Source: UBA4877 sp002399345 | GTDB taxonomy: Bacteria; Bacillota; Thermoanaerobacteria; Thermoanaerobacterales; UBA4877 | Assembly: GCA_036752905.1 (NCBI GenBank) | Contig: DAIORT010000001.1 | Location: 124,001-188,000 of the forward strand | Length of the DNA stretch: 64,000 nt | Direction: 5' to 3' | Notes under the pieces: generated by a model | Seen by the model: the letters and a program-made list of their open reading frames with translations, nothing else | Told to the model about the DNA's origin: nothing | Database searches by the model: none | Shown here: positions 52,394-61,501 of the stretch, piece by piece | Position numbering within the stretch: the first letter of the stretch is position 1 | How the letters are laid out: each line of letters starts with the position of its first letter | Position numbers and translations under genes: made by a program

Positions 52394-52744
52394 TTATACT
52401 ATTACAGCGCCGTCTATATTTGTGAAAATATTTTCTTTTAGATTGCTTTTATCTGTTGCGGTAATAACCATGCCGCTTTTGACATTTACAATAAATACAC
52501 GGTTATTCATCAGCACAAGGGAAGTGTGTATGCCCTTTTCCCCGGCTTTTTTAACTGCCGACTCAAGATTATTGATGTCCTTACCAGACAGTTCAATTTT
52601 TCTGTCTTTCAAACGCTCGTTTGCGTGTTTTGAAAACCTCAGTTGTTCATCATCAAAAATCTGCTTGAAATCCGCATTTATACATTTCTTGTTATTAGCT
52701 ACATTTTTTGCTATTTGCTCTGTTGAAACTCTGTTTACAATCAT
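52394..52744 (-). CDS. TIGR02530 family flagellar operon protein
   Basis: A 116-residue protein of the conserved family found between flgD and flgE in Firmicutes. The core is FSKHANERLKDRKIELSGKDINNLESAVKKAGEKGIHTSLVLMNNRVFIVNV (about 36-87), a close family match. The ATG overlaps the flgD stop (ATGA). No function has been assigned; position suggests a role in hook assembly. Confidence 0.87.
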   Translation of the reverse strand: MIVNRVSTEQIAKNVANNKKCINADFKQIFDDEQLRFSKHANERLKDRKIELSGKDINNLESAVKKAGEKGIHTSLVLMNNRVFIVNVKSGMVITATDKSNLKENIFTNIDGAVIV

Positions 52745-53178
52745 GGTTTTACCTCATTATCCGCTTCATGCTCCGGTACATCATCAGGATTATTCGGTGC
52801 AATGGTAAATATATTATCAATTGGTACAGAATCATCGTTTACAATTACGTAAGCGTTACCTTTATAAATTTCCACACCTTGTGCTATACCGGTTACAATA
52901 TCATTCCCGGTAATAGGCATCCCGGCCACATTCTTCCCGATAAGATCTATAGCCTTTAACTGATTCACGCCTGAATAAATATTCTGTGTGCTCTCTAAAG
53001 TACTGAACTGTGCAATCTGTGATATAAATTCCTTATCATCCATAGGTTGCAAGGGATCCTGGTTTTTCAATTGAGTCACTAGTAACTTTAAAAACGCCTG
53101 CTTATCAAGGGTATCATTACCCTCTATCTGACCGGTAGGTTTATATATATAATCCGTATTCATATTAACAGTCTGCAT
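52741..53178 (-). CDS. flgD: Flagellar hook capping protein FlgD
   Basis: Scaffold for hook polymerisation. At 145 residues it is the short Firmicute form, mainly the N-terminal domain: DKQAFLKLLVTQLKNQDPLQPMDDKEFISQIAQFSTLE (about 26-63) is the family signature. The ATG at 53178 is 6 bp after GAGGTG; the frame also allows GTG 53187 and ATG 53184. It follows fliK and is coupled to the next gene. Confidence 0.94.
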   Translation of the reverse strand: MQTVNMNTDYIYKPTGQIEGNDTLDKQAFLKLLVTQLKNQDPLQPMDDKEFISQIAQFSTLESTQNIYSGVNQLKAIDLIGKNVAGMPITGNDIVTGIAQGVEIYKGNAYVIVNDDSVPIDNIFTIAPNNPDDVPEHEADNEVKP

Positions 53179-53188
53179 ATACATCACC

Positions 53189-54460
53189 TCATACTATACA
53201 ATCTACATGATCCTTATCTACATATGATGAAAACTCATAGTCTTCATATGACTTATCCATATTAGAAAAAACAAAATGTCGATATCTTCCATGATTTTGC
53301 CGGTGACCGTTCTCAAAAAGGCCGCCGTTATCTACTGAAACCATAAGGCTGTCCACCTGTATCCCCTGCTGGCTTAAAGAATCCTTCAGCTGATTTATAT
53401 TTGCTTCAATTATATCTTTAATATCTGTGTTCTGAGTCGTTATCTTTGCAGTAACAGCATTTTTATCAATTAACACCTGCATGGAAATTTTGCCGAGGTT
53501 AGGCGGCTTAAGATCAATGACCATTTCGCCTTTGCTCTTATCTGTTAATGATAATTTTGCACCCTCCGCAATTTGTTTTAGGATGTATTCAGTATTTATT
53601 TCCGGCTGATTTACTGTAGCCCGGCCGCTATCATCATCGGTTATTAGTTCATCAGGAACCTTAAAAGTCGACCCGGATATATTAAAATTGTTTTTATCAA
53701 TAGTTTCACTTTTTGATGGCTCCAACAATTTGAAATCTTTTATTTCTTTAAGCATGTCTTGTTCTTTTACCTCAATTTTATCCAATAATGATTCAGTAAG
53801 ACCTACAGAATCTTTTTTTTGCCCGGATTGAGCGGAATCATCCATTTTATTTAAATCAGCCTGACCTATTTGATCGTTTAATTCAGTTTTGTTTAGCTTA
53901 TCAATTTGGGCACTGTCGGCTTTTTTTAATGTATCAGCCAAAAACGACTTTAGCTTATCATTTGTAATGACCGGCTCTTCAGCTGATAATTCTATTGTAT
54001 TATCGGAATTTGTAAGTTCAGCTAATAAATACAATTTATTTTGTAGTATTGAAGCGTCTTTATCGGTAAATGCTCCAAAACCCTGATTTCCTTTTTCCAA
54101 CTCCACTCCGTCTGTATTACCGTCGTCAGGCAATATTTTGTCATCGGTAGTCTCTTGTATACCAGACTGTAAAATGGAATTTAAAAGAATATTAAGCTGT
54201 TTTGCATTAATTTCGTTGTTTTCTATATCGGCAGACAGGCCAGTGAGACTATCTTCATCCTCATTTATACTGACCGCGGAATTCAGCTTAAACATAAGTA
54301 CCAGTAAAGGATTAATATCATCCTGGGTTTCGGTTTCCATATCCTTGGATAGTTTGTCCAAAATAAGTTTAAAATCTTTACTTAGAATTTTAGTTTTGAG
54401 TTTATCGATTTTAGGCAAGGTTGCTGCAATAACATCCACATTCTGCATGATTTCATTCAT
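53189..54460 (-). CDS. fliK: Flagellar hook-length control protein FliK
   Basis: Secreted ruler that sets hook length and triggers FlhB switching. Most of the 423 residues are low-complexity and rich in aspartate, lysine and asparagine, as usual for the ruler region. The conserved Flg_hook domain is near residues 310-395 (GEMVIDLKPPNLGKISMQVLID, then SLSQQGIQVDSLMVSV). The ATG at 54460 lies 7 bp after GGGGGTG; the longer frame adds 19 residues read from the preceding gene's end. Confidence 0.88.
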   Translation of the reverse strand: MNEIMQNVDVIAATLPKIDKLKTKILSKDFKLILDKLSKDMETETQDDINPLLVLMFKLNSAVSINEDEDSLTGLSADIENNEINAKQLNILLNSILQSGIQETTDDKILPDDGNTDGVELEKGNQGFGAFTDKDASILQNKLYLLAELTNSDNTIELSAEEPVITNDKLKSFLADTLKKADSAQIDKLNKTELNDQIGQADLNKMDDSAQSGQKKDSVGLTESLLDKIEVKEQDMLKEIKDFKLLEPSKSETIDKNNFNISGSTFKVPDELITDDDSGRATVNQPEINTEYILKQIAEGAKLSLTDKSKGEMVIDLKPPNLGKISMQVLIDKNAVTAKITTQNTDIKDIIEANINQLKDSLSQQGIQVDSLMVSVDNGGLFENGHRQNHGRYRHFVFSNMDKSYEDYEFSSYVDKDHVDCIV

Positions 54461-54488
54461 ATCATCACCCCCTTTCATTGATATGTTA

Positions 54489-55088
54489 TTATTCCTGAGG
54501 TGTCTCTTGAGGCGCAAGCACCTTTGTTATAGCTGCGGCCTGGCCCGGATCCATATTGCTCAATATTGCCCCGGCCTTATCAGTTCCCATATTCTTTAAT
54601 ATCTGGGCGGCCAAGTTATTGTCATTGAGTTTATTTAAGGAACCGGCTGCAGCATTTGGATCCATTTTGCTGTAAACACTGGAAAGCTTCCGCATATTAT
54701 CATATTGTGCATTAAGCTTGGCCTGCTGAATTTTTAAATTTGTTTCCTTTTTAGTAAGATCAATCCCTCTATTATTGAGCTCTTCCTCTTTTTTATCTAA
54801 TGTATCCTCCATGTTCTGCAGCTGATCTGCCAACTCATTTAAAGAGGCTCTTTGCTCTTCCAATTGATTCTCCTGTTCCCCCGATTCATCAATAAAAAGT
54901 TTTTGCTTCGCGCGCGACATAATATTTTTAACCACAGGTGTATCATTTAATAAATAATTTACTGGGTTTGCAGATTTGGCAAAAAAACCAAGAAAAATTA
55001 TTACACCTGCAAAAACAATTAGAGCTATAATTAGTATGAAAGTTTTTAACTTTTTCCTCTTTGGCAGAGTATTATTGTTTTCAGTCAT
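54489..55088 (-). CDS. ylxF: MotE/YlxF-like flagellar protein
   Basis: A 199-residue protein with one N-terminal membrane segment (about 15-37), a long coiled coil (about 73-130) and a C-terminal MgtE-N-like domain (about 140-190: KMDPNAAAGSLNKL, NMGTDKAGAILSNMDPGQAAAITKVL). This is the layout of the MotE/YlxF family, encoded between fliJ and fliK in Bacillus too. Its role in the motor of Firmicutes is not established. Confidence 0.85.
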   Translation of the reverse strand: MTENNNTLPKRKKLKTFILIIALIVFAGVIIFLGFFAKSANPVNYLLNDTPVVKNIMSRAKQKLFIDESGEQENQLEEQRASLNELADQLQNMEDTLDKKEEELNNRGIDLTKKETNLKIQQAKLNAQYDNMRKLSSVYSKMDPNAAAGSLNKLNDNNLAAQILKNMGTDKAGAILSNMDPGQAAAITKVLAPQETPQE

Positions 55089-55536
55089 TTTTATCCTCCT
55101 GCCTGAAATGTTTAGTTATTGCCAGTTCATCCATAACCATGTATTCCGCTTTTTGAGATTCGGTAAGATATTGTTGAAACTTCATTTCTTTAATTTTTGC
55201 AAGAGAATCTACGGTTCTTTTCAGCTTGAGATACTCCACCTGCAGTTCCTTAACCAGCTTGGCCTGGTCAGCTTTTTTTCTTTTTTCATCAACCAGTTTT
55301 GTATTTAGATTCATTAAATAATCTTTATAATTACTAAAATTCCATAATACAAGGCCTGATCCAGAAGTTGTGTTATATATGCCTGTATATGATTCAATTT
55401 CTTTTATTAAATAATCAATATTATTTTCTATTTCTCTTAATTTCTTAATCTGAATTATTAATTTTTCCTTTTTTATATCCTCTTCTTGATTTTTAATTTT
55501 TAACAATGATTGCAACTTGAATTTAAACTTTTTCAT
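55081..55536 (-). CDS. fliJ: Flagellar export chaperone FliJ
   Basis: A 151-residue, almost wholly alpha-helical coiled-coil protein with the basic opening FKFKLQSLLKIKNQEEDIKKEKL. FliJ is the stalk of the export ATPase complex. Sequence conservation is low, but it lies directly after fliI, overlaps the next gene by 8 bp and has the usual length, so the call is firm. Confidence 0.88.
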   Translation of the reverse strand: MKKFKFKLQSLLKIKNQEEDIKKEKLIIQIKKLREIENNIDYLIKEIESYTGIYNTTSGSGLVLWNFSNYKDYLMNLNTKLVDEKRKKADQAKLVKELQVEYLKLKRTVDSLAKIKEMKFQQYLTESQKAEYMVMDELAITKHFRQEDKND

Positions 55537-55547
55537 TTACGTTTACT

Positions 55548-56858
55548 CTATTCGCTAATAAGTTTTTTTAGAGTTTCTACCGAATAATTAAAATCAAACT
55601 TCTCATCTACATTCTGCTTTAAAAAGTCATTAATTTGGTCATGAAGTTCAATAGCCCTGTCAAGCTTTTTATTAGAACCGCTGTTATACATACCTATATT
55701 TATAATGTCCTCCGCTTCGTTATATGTGGCCATATAATCCTTAATTGCACTGGCAACCTTTTTATGTTCATTCGTTACAACATCATTCATCACCCTGCTG
55801 ACACTGCCCAGTATATCAATCGCCGGATAATGATTCCTGCCGGCCAGCTGCCTAGATAATACTATATGTCCGTCTAGAATGCTCCTGCATGCATCAGTTA
55901 TGGGCTCGTTCATGTCATCACCATCCACGAGTACGGTATACAAACCTGTTATAGAGCCATTTTTAATATTTCCTGCTCTTTCAAGTAGCTTTGGAAGACT
56001 GGACAACACGGAAGGAGTATATCCCCTTGATACGGGAGGTTCCCCCGTGGCCAGGCCAATTTCTCTTTGAGCCATGGCAAACCTTGTGACCGAGTCCATC
56101 ATAAGAAGTACGTCGGATCCATTGTCACGGAAGAATTCGGCAATTGACGTAGCAACATAAGCCGCTTTAACCCTGACTAATGCTGGCTCATCGGATGTTG
56201 CCGCCACTACAACCGATCTCTTAAGTCCTTCTTCGCCCAAATCTTTCTCTATGAAATCTCCTACCTCTCTTCCTCTTTCACCAACAAGTGCAATAACATT
56301 CACATCAGCCTTTGTATTTTTTGCCATCATGCCCAGAAGCGTACTCTTGCCGACACCACTTCCTGCAAAAATCCCCATTCGTTGTCCCTTACCTATCGTA
56401 AGTAAACCGTCGATTGCCTTTATTCCAACGGGAAGCGGGCTGTCGATCCTTTTTCTGTCCAAGGGATGAGGAGCATGATTTTGTATAGGGTAATACTGCT
56501 TGTACGAAATATTGATTTTATTATCCATCGGGACCCCCAGCCCATTAAGCACCCGCCCGAGCAAATTTTTTCCGACACCAACCCTGAGCGGAATATTTCG
56601 TGCCGTAACCTCACAGCCCGGTCCGATACCATCCATATCACCCAAAGGCATAAGTATGGTGTTTCCGTCTTTAAAACCTACGACCTCCGAAGGAACGCAC
56701 CTGCCCTTGTCAATCGAATGTATATCACAAATATCACCGATTTTGGCTGCCGGGCCGCGTGAGACTATTGTAAGTCCAACTATATCCCTTATGACTCCCT
56801 TTATTATGTAAACATCAATATCATCTATTGCCTTAAAATATTTATTAAGCTCTATCAT
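55548..56858 (-). CDS. fliI: Flagellum-specific ATPase FliI
   Basis: F1-beta-like ATPase of the type III export machine. The Walker A loop AGSGVGKS is at 165-172, the Walker B LLMMDSVTRFA near residue 250, and the signature EPPVSRGYTPSVLSSLPKLLERAG near 275-297. The 436 residues are normal. The ATG lies inside the end of fliH (14-bp overlap). Confidence 0.97.
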   Translation of the reverse strand: MIELNKYFKAIDDIDVYIIKGVIRDIVGLTIVSRGPAAKIGDICDIHSIDKGRCVPSEVVGFKDGNTILMPLGDMDGIGPGCEVTARNIPLRVGVGKNLLGRVLNGLGVPMDNKINISYKQYYPIQNHAPHPLDRKRIDSPLPVGIKAIDGLLTIGKGQRMGIFAGSGVGKSTLLGMMAKNTKADVNVIALVGERGREVGDFIEKDLGEEGLKRSVVVAATSDEPALVRVKAAYVATSIAEFFRDNGSDVLLMMDSVTRFAMAQREIGLATGEPPVSRGYTPSVLSSLPKLLERAGNIKNGSITGLYTVLVDGDDMNEPITDACRSILDGHIVLSRQLAGRNHYPAIDILGSVSRVMNDVVTNEHKKVASAIKDYMATYNEAEDIINIGMYNSGSNKKLDRAIELHDQINDFLKQNVDEKFDFNYSVETLKKLISE

Positions 56859-57570
56859 CTTTCAAAACCTCTATCAAAGAATCCTTGACATTCTTTAACA
56901 CACGAATTGCTGAATAATCTATAAGTCCATTAGGAGTCTCAATAACAAAATCTCCGGTGGAAAGCTTGTAATCGGGGACGACATTTAAACTTTCCCCTGC
57001 GAATTTATCCTTAAGCGATGAAAGATAAGCAGCATCATCATTATTTACACGTATAGTAATATTTTTAACGCCGTTTATATTTTTCAATGCCTCGTAAACT
57101 CTATCGGTTATTGTTTCTTTCAATTGCTCGGTATTTTCATTAAAAATCTTATCGCTGATTTTAAGAACAAGATCAATTATATCTCCTTCAAAGTTATTAC
57201 AAAGATGTTTTCTCTCTTTTTGAATCTCATATTTTATATCATTTATTTCATCCAACTTTTCTTTATTCTCGTTTTCTGCCTGTGCCTTTCCATCATTGTA
57301 ACCCTCAGTCTTACCCTCTTTATAAGCTGACTGTCTTATCTGATCCGCCTCTCTGTTTGCCTTTTCAATAATCTCCTCTTTACTTTTATTAATCTCTTCT
57401 ATATACCCGGCGTATTGTTTTTTTACATCAATATCTTTATCTTCTCCGCAGGCATCCACCTCTTCCTCCAGAATCGGCTCTTGTTCGGTGACTTGGATAA
57501 AAGAAGGCATAACGGAAATATCATACGTCTTATCTATTACAACCTGTGTCTCCTTAAAAACCTTAGACAA
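56845..57570 (-). CDS. fliH: Flagellar assembly protein FliH
   Basis: Regulates FliI and docks it to FlhA. A long, charged coiled coil (about 50-140, with the glutamate- and lysine-rich GKTEGYNDGKAQAENENKEKL) precedes a C-terminal globular domain with VVPDYKLSTGDFVIETPNGLIDYSA (about 197-220). The start was set at TTG 57570, 9 bp after GGAGGAG, giving MSKVFKETQVVI; the longer frame runs 53 bp into fliG. It overlaps fliG by 8 bp. Confidence 0.9.
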   Translation of the reverse strand: MSKVFKETQVVIDKTYDISVMPSFIQVTEQEPILEEEVDACGEDKDIDVKKQYAGYIEEINKSKEEIIEKANREADQIRQSAYKEGKTEGYNDGKAQAENENKEKLDEINDIKYEIQKERKHLCNNFEGDIIDLVLKISDKIFNENTEQLKETITDRVYEALKNINGVKNITIRVNNDDAAYLSSLKDKFAGESLNVVPDYKLSTGDFVIETPNGLIDYSAIRVLKNVKDSLIEVLKDDRA

Positions 57571-58576
57571 TAATCTCGTCTCCTCCACCTCGCGATATAA
57601 TAATCTCTCCGGCATCTTCTAACGTCCTTATAATATTTACTATACGCTGCTGCGCATCCTCTACATCTCTCAAACGTACGGGTCCCATATATTGAATATC
57701 ATCCTTTATCATTTCAGACATTCTCTTGGACATGTTGGAATACAGTTTTTTTGCAACCTCATCACTGGAACCTTTTAAAGCTAAAGCCAGATCGTGATTA
57801 TCAACTTCTCGTAATACTCTCTGTATTGACCTGTTATCAAGTATAACCATATCCTCGAATACAAACATGCGTTTCTTTATTTCATCAGCCAACTCAACAT
57901 CATCCAACTCCAAATTATCCAGAATGTTTTTTTCTGTGCCTCGGTCGGAGGCATTTAATATATCCACGATTGATTGTATACCACCCACAGCCGTATAGTC
58001 CTGGGAAACTAACGTTGATAACTTCTTTTCCAGTATCCCTTCAACCTCTTTTATGACTTCTGGAGAAGCACTGTCCAATTCTGCTACTCTTTTTGCAACA
58101 TCCGCTTGTTTTTCCTGGGGCAGGGATGAAAGTATAGCTGCAGATTGATCTGGTTTAAGATAAGAAAGAACCAATGCTATCGTCTGGGGATGCTCATTTT
58201 GTATAAAGTTCAGTATCTGAGCAGGATCGGCTTTCCTAGCAAAATCAAAAGGTTTTACCTGCAAACTGGTAGTCAGGCTGTCAATTATCTCTATTGCCTT
58301 TTGAGTCCCCAATGCTTTTTCCAGTATTTCTTTTGCATACTCAATGCCACCCTCGGATATATACTCCTGGGCTTGACAAAGCTGATAAAATTCAACTATT
58401 ATATTATTTTTATCCTCCGGTGTAACCTTATTAATATTCGCTATTTCCAAAGTCAGTTCTTCAATCTCATCTTCTCTTAAATGCTTCATAACCTGCGCCG
58501 ATGCCTCCGGACCCAGAGCTATAAAGAGCATTGCTGCTTTTTCTTTTCCGCTTAAATCTGCATTATTCCTTCCCAC
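57563..58576 (-). CDS. fliG: Flagellar motor switch protein FliG
   Basis: Rotor protein that meets the stator and carries torque. The 337 residues contain the N domain (GKEKAAMLFIALGPEASAQVMKHL), the middle domain with the EHPQTIALVLSYL motif (about 128-140) and the C-terminal torque helix with charged residues in RSIQRVLREVDNHDLALALKGS (about 253-274). The ATG lies 11 bp after fliF. Confidence 0.97.
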   Translation of the reverse strand: MGRNNADLSGKEKAAMLFIALGPEASAQVMKHLREDEIEELTLEIANINKVTPEDKNNIIVEFYQLCQAQEYISEGGIEYAKEILEKALGTQKAIEIIDSLTTSLQVKPFDFARKADPAQILNFIQNEHPQTIALVLSYLKPDQSAAILSSLPQEKQADVAKRVAELDSASPEVIKEVEGILEKKLSTLVSQDYTAVGGIQSIVDILNASDRGTEKNILDNLELDDVELADEIKKRMFVFEDMVILDNRSIQRVLREVDNHDLALALKGSSDEVAKKLYSNMSKRMSEMIKDDIQYMGPVRLRDVEDAQQRIVNIIRTLEDAGEIIISRGGGDEIIV

Positions 58577-58587
58577 TTATACCACCT

Positions 58588-60156
58588 CTACTCCTCATTA
58601 AGCCATGTTCTAACAAGCTGTGCAACCATTTCAGGTTTTTGTTTAATTAATCTGTTAATTTGTCTCTTTGGATCATTTTTATCATCTTTTACTTCAATAT
58701 CTTCAATTGGAGCCATAGGTGCAACCGTTGAACCGATATTCTCTGTTGCAGTTTCAGTCTCCATCTCTTGAGCCAGCGCCTCTCTTTTTTTTATATTCCG
58801 TCGTCTCACTAATAAAAGCCCTCCCATTGCCATAGCTGAGATTAATGCCAATAAAAGATAAGGTAATGTCGAATTCTGGGGCTGCGCTTGCGAATCATCA
58901 GACGGATGATTTACAAATTTCTGGCCTAAAACTGTTATTTGTTCTATATCGCCGGTTAAACCCACTGCGTTTTTAATAAGATTTCTTACATTATCAACTT
59001 CCGTATTGCTTAATTTGGCACTATTAATAGCCACTGATACAGAAATTTGATTAGTGTCAATCTGACCTTGAGCCCTAACAAACTCTTCCTTTATTTCATT
59101 CAGCTCGTAATTTATTACACTATTTGTATTATCGGAGGTGGATGCATTGTTGCCGCTTCCCGTTGTAGGGTAGGTTGGAGTAACATTGCTGCTCGTTCCC
59201 GCAGCACCACCGCCATTCTGCCCACCTGCGGAGTTCTGCTTTAACTGCTGGTAACTTCTTATGGCACTCTTCTCGTTTATAATATCTCCCATTTCATTGG
59301 AATTAGGGTCATAACTCGTACTATCCTTTTTATAATAATCAAAATCCACAGGTGCAGATACACTTACTATGATGTTGCCCGGTCCGTATATTCTTTCAAG
59401 CATACCCTGAAGATTGGTCTTCAAGGTATCTTCTACCTCTCTTTTTAGCTTCATTTGCGTATTTGCACTGCCAGCTGTAGACGTATTATCCATAAGTGAC
59501 TCACCATTGCTGTTCATCACTGTCACATTTTCAGGTTTCAATCCCGAAACACTTTTAGAAACAAACTGTATAATACCATTTACTTGATCCTGGGATAACT
59601 GATTACCGGATGACATATCTACCTTTACGGCTGCTGTCGTAGGCTTTTCATCTTCATTAAGCACCATGGGCGTATCCTCTGATGAAGATATCAAAACTGT
59701 GGCATCTTTAATACCGTCTATTGTTTTTATAGCATTGGAAATTTCATTTTGTAAAAAATAATAATATTTTTTAGTTCTTTCCATATCTGTGGTTGACATA
59801 CTACCGGAAAATGCGTCATCTATATTAAAACCATCATCCAGTATATCGCTGGAGGCCAGCTCTATCCTTAACTTATCCCTATCTTTTTCCGGCACATATA
59901 TACTTGTTCCGCCATTTTCCAGTTTGTACGGTACCTTGTATTCGCTATCGAGCGTATCGGCTACAGCGCCGGCATCCTCTGGTTTGAGTCCACCGAATAA
60001 CAGTGCATATGTAGGTTTATTTATAAAATAAACTAATAAAATAATGCCTAATAAAATAATCAGAGACAATGCTATTATCTTTGTCTTCTGCTTTTTGTTT
60101 AAACCTGTCCAAAATTCATTTATCTTATCGGTCAATTTTTTAAGACTAGCAGCCAT
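58588..60156 (-). CDS. fliF: Flagellar MS-ring protein FliF
   Basis: Membrane ring on which the flagellum is built. Of the 522 residues, the first membrane segment lies at about 26-45 and the second at about 430-448; between them are the ring-building motifs (VPYKLENGGTSIYVPEKDRDKLRIELAS) and a glycine- and serine-rich periplasmic loop (about 305-345). The C-terminal end PKRQINRLIKQKPEMVAQLVRTWL binds FliG. The order fliE-fliF-fliG is standard. Confidence 0.96.
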   Translation of the reverse strand: MAASLKKLTDKINEFWTGLNKKQKTKIIALSLIILLGIILLVYFINKPTYALLFGGLKPEDAGAVADTLDSEYKVPYKLENGGTSIYVPEKDRDKLRIELASSDILDDGFNIDDAFSGSMSTTDMERTKKYYYFLQNEISNAIKTIDGIKDATVLISSSEDTPMVLNEDEKPTTAAVKVDMSSGNQLSQDQVNGIIQFVSKSVSGLKPENVTVMNSNGESLMDNTSTAGSANTQMKLKREVEDTLKTNLQGMLERIYGPGNIIVSVSAPVDFDYYKKDSTSYDPNSNEMGDIINEKSAIRSYQQLKQNSAGGQNGGGAAGTSSNVTPTYPTTGSGNNASTSDNTNSVINYELNEIKEEFVRAQGQIDTNQISVSVAINSAKLSNTEVDNVRNLIKNAVGLTGDIEQITVLGQKFVNHPSDDSQAQPQNSTLPYLLLALISAMAMGGLLLVRRRNIKKREALAQEMETETATENIGSTVAPMAPIEDIEVKDDKNDPKRQINRLIKQKPEMVAQLVRTWLNEE

Positions 60157-60171
60157 CTATATTTCGCCCTT

Positions 60172-60465
60172 TCACACCTGCATTCTCATTATTTCTTGAT
60201 AAGCATCCAATGCTTTATTGCGTACTGCAATAGTGAGCTCCAACGCCAGATCGGCCTTTACACTGCTGAGCATCACGTCGTGCATTTGATCAGCATTTCC
60301 TTGGCTTAGAGATATATCCTCATTCAGTGCATCATATTGCATACCGTTTACCTTGTTTATAGCACTGCTTAATAAGTCAGAAAAATTATAATCTTTCTTT
60401 ACTGATGCTGAATCATCAATAGCTGTAACACTAGAAGTATTTAAAACATCAATAGGATTAATCAT
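60172..60465 (-). CDS. fliE: Flagellar hook-basal body protein FliE
   Basis: Joins the MS ring to the rod. The 97 residues are helical and carry the family's FSDLLSSAINKVNGMQ (about 28-43) and LSSVKADLALELTIAVRNKALDAYQEIMRMQV C-terminus. The ATG follows GGGGGAG. It lies 14 bp after flgC. Confidence 0.95.
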   Translation of the reverse strand: MINPIDVLNTSSVTAIDDSASVKKDYNFSDLLSSAINKVNGMQYDALNEDISLSQGNADQMHDVMLSSVKADLALELTIAVRNKALDAYQEIMRMQV

Positions 60466-60478
60466 TCATAACTCCCCC

Positions 60479-60910
60479 TTATCTTGATAAATCCAAGGTC
60501 TTTTGCATCATGCTCTTCGTATCATTTATAACCGTCATATTGGCCTCATATGATCTGCTTGCAGATATAAGATCAACCATCTCTAAGGCAACATCCACAT
60601 TGGGGTATTCAACATAACCATCCGGTCGCGCATCAGGATGCCCCGGCTGGTATACAAGTTTGAAAGGACTGGGGTCTTCGCTAATACCCATCACCTCTAC
60701 ACCCGATGCCAAGTTATTTTTAGATTGTGTGAGAAGGTCAGAAAAATTTTTTTTAACAGAAAAAATCGGTACTTTGCGTCTGTATGGTCTGTTGCCGCCT
60801 TGAACACGCGTTACATCGGCATTGGCTATATTATCGGCAATAGTATCCATCCTGAGCCTTTCAGCCGTAAGCCCGCTTGCGCTTACATTTATTGAATCAA
60901 AAAGCCCCAT
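60479..60910 (-). CDS. flgC: Flagellar basal-body rod protein FlgC
   Basis: Proximal rod subunit. MGLFDSINVSASGLTAERLRMDTIADNIANADVTR contains the rod signature, and YVEYPNVDVALEMVDLISASRSYEANMTVIN (near the end) is the FlgC C-terminal motif. The ATG at 60910 lies after GGGAGAGG and gives 143 residues; the longer frame adds six that overlap the end of flgB. Confidence 0.95.
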   Translation of the reverse strand: MGLFDSINVSASGLTAERLRMDTIADNIANADVTRVQGGNRPYRRKVPIFSVKKNFSDLLTQSKNNLASGVEVMGISEDPSPFKLVYQPGHPDARPDGYVEYPNVDVALEMVDLISASRSYEANMTVINDTKSMMQKTLDLSR

Positions 60911-60911
60911 A

Positions 60912-61307
60912 TTAGCCTCTCCCTTCATTTATTGATAACCTTATTCTTCTATATTCATTTCCCAATTGCTGAATAAGTGAGTTATACAGTAATGTATTTT
61001 GCGCCAGGCCCGCCATTTCGTTATCAATATCGACATTATTATCATCTAATCTCTGTGACGTGCCCTGATCCTCGACAATTATATCATTTATTACATCATT
61101 TTCAAGTATATCCATATGTTTCTTATTAGTTTTATTTAATTTAGTTGATGCCACATCATTTAAAGCTTTTGAGAAATCTACATCCATGCGCTTATAACCA
61201 GGTGTATTAACATTTGAGATATTATTGGAGATGAGAGTATTTCTAAGCCAATATGTATCTAAAGAGTTTTTTATTAGGTTTAATGAAGATGTAAAACTTT
61301 CATACAT
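60912..61307 (-). CDS. flgB: Flagellar basal-body rod protein FlgB
   Basis: Proximal rod subunit and first gene of the fla/che operon. The 131 residues show RNTLISNNISNVNTPGYKRMDVDFSKAL (about 22-49), the rod signature, and a C-terminal NTLLYNSLIQQLGNEYRRIRLSI helix. A GGGGG ribosome site precedes the ATG. A promoter and the codY terminator lie upstream. Confidence 0.96.
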   Translation of the reverse strand: MYESFTSSLNLIKNSLDTYWLRNTLISNNISNVNTPGYKRMDVDFSKALNDVASTKLNKTNKKHMDILENDVINDIIVEDQGTSQRLDDNNVDIDNEMAGLAQNTLLYNSLIQQLGNEYRRIRLSINEGRG

Positions 61308-61401
61308 TACCTATATCCCCCTTTTTTATCTTTAATTGAAGATTCGACAAAAAAATTAATTTTCCTTTTTTCTTATTGAGTTGTCTATACTTTCTTATAT
61401 T

Positions 61402-61430
61402 ATAATACATAATTTAACAAATTTCTACAA
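61402..61430 (-). promoter_or_regulatory. Putative sigma-A promoter of the fla/che operon
   Basis: TTGTAG, 17 bp and TATTAT on the minus strand, about 95 bp before flgB. A TATAAT just downstream would need a 20-bp spacer. No good match to the sigma-D consensus or to the CodY box of Bacillus was seen in this gap. Confidence 0.45.
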
Positions 61431-61444
61431 TAGGACTAGAGACT

Positions 61445-61473
61445 TAAAAAAGAGCCCATTATATGGACTCTTT
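61445..61473 (-). terminator. Terminator after codY
   Basis: On the minus strand AAAGAGUCCA pairs with UGGGCUCUUU (one wobble) around a 5-nt loop, then a T-run. It separates codY from the flagellar operon, about 30 bp after the codY stop. Confidence 0.8.
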
Positions 61474-61501
61474 CTTGAAATACTGACAAATAGTATAAAT
61501 A

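Noticed and set aside
54215..54240. GCCGATAT on the minus strand within fliK
   Set aside because: It is inside coding sequence and has no TAAA at the right distance.
61308..61445. Search for a CodY box or sigma-D promoter before flgB
   Set aside because: AT-rich stretches resemble half a CodY box but no site matched AATTTTCNGAAAATT well, and no TAAA/GCCGATAT pair was found.
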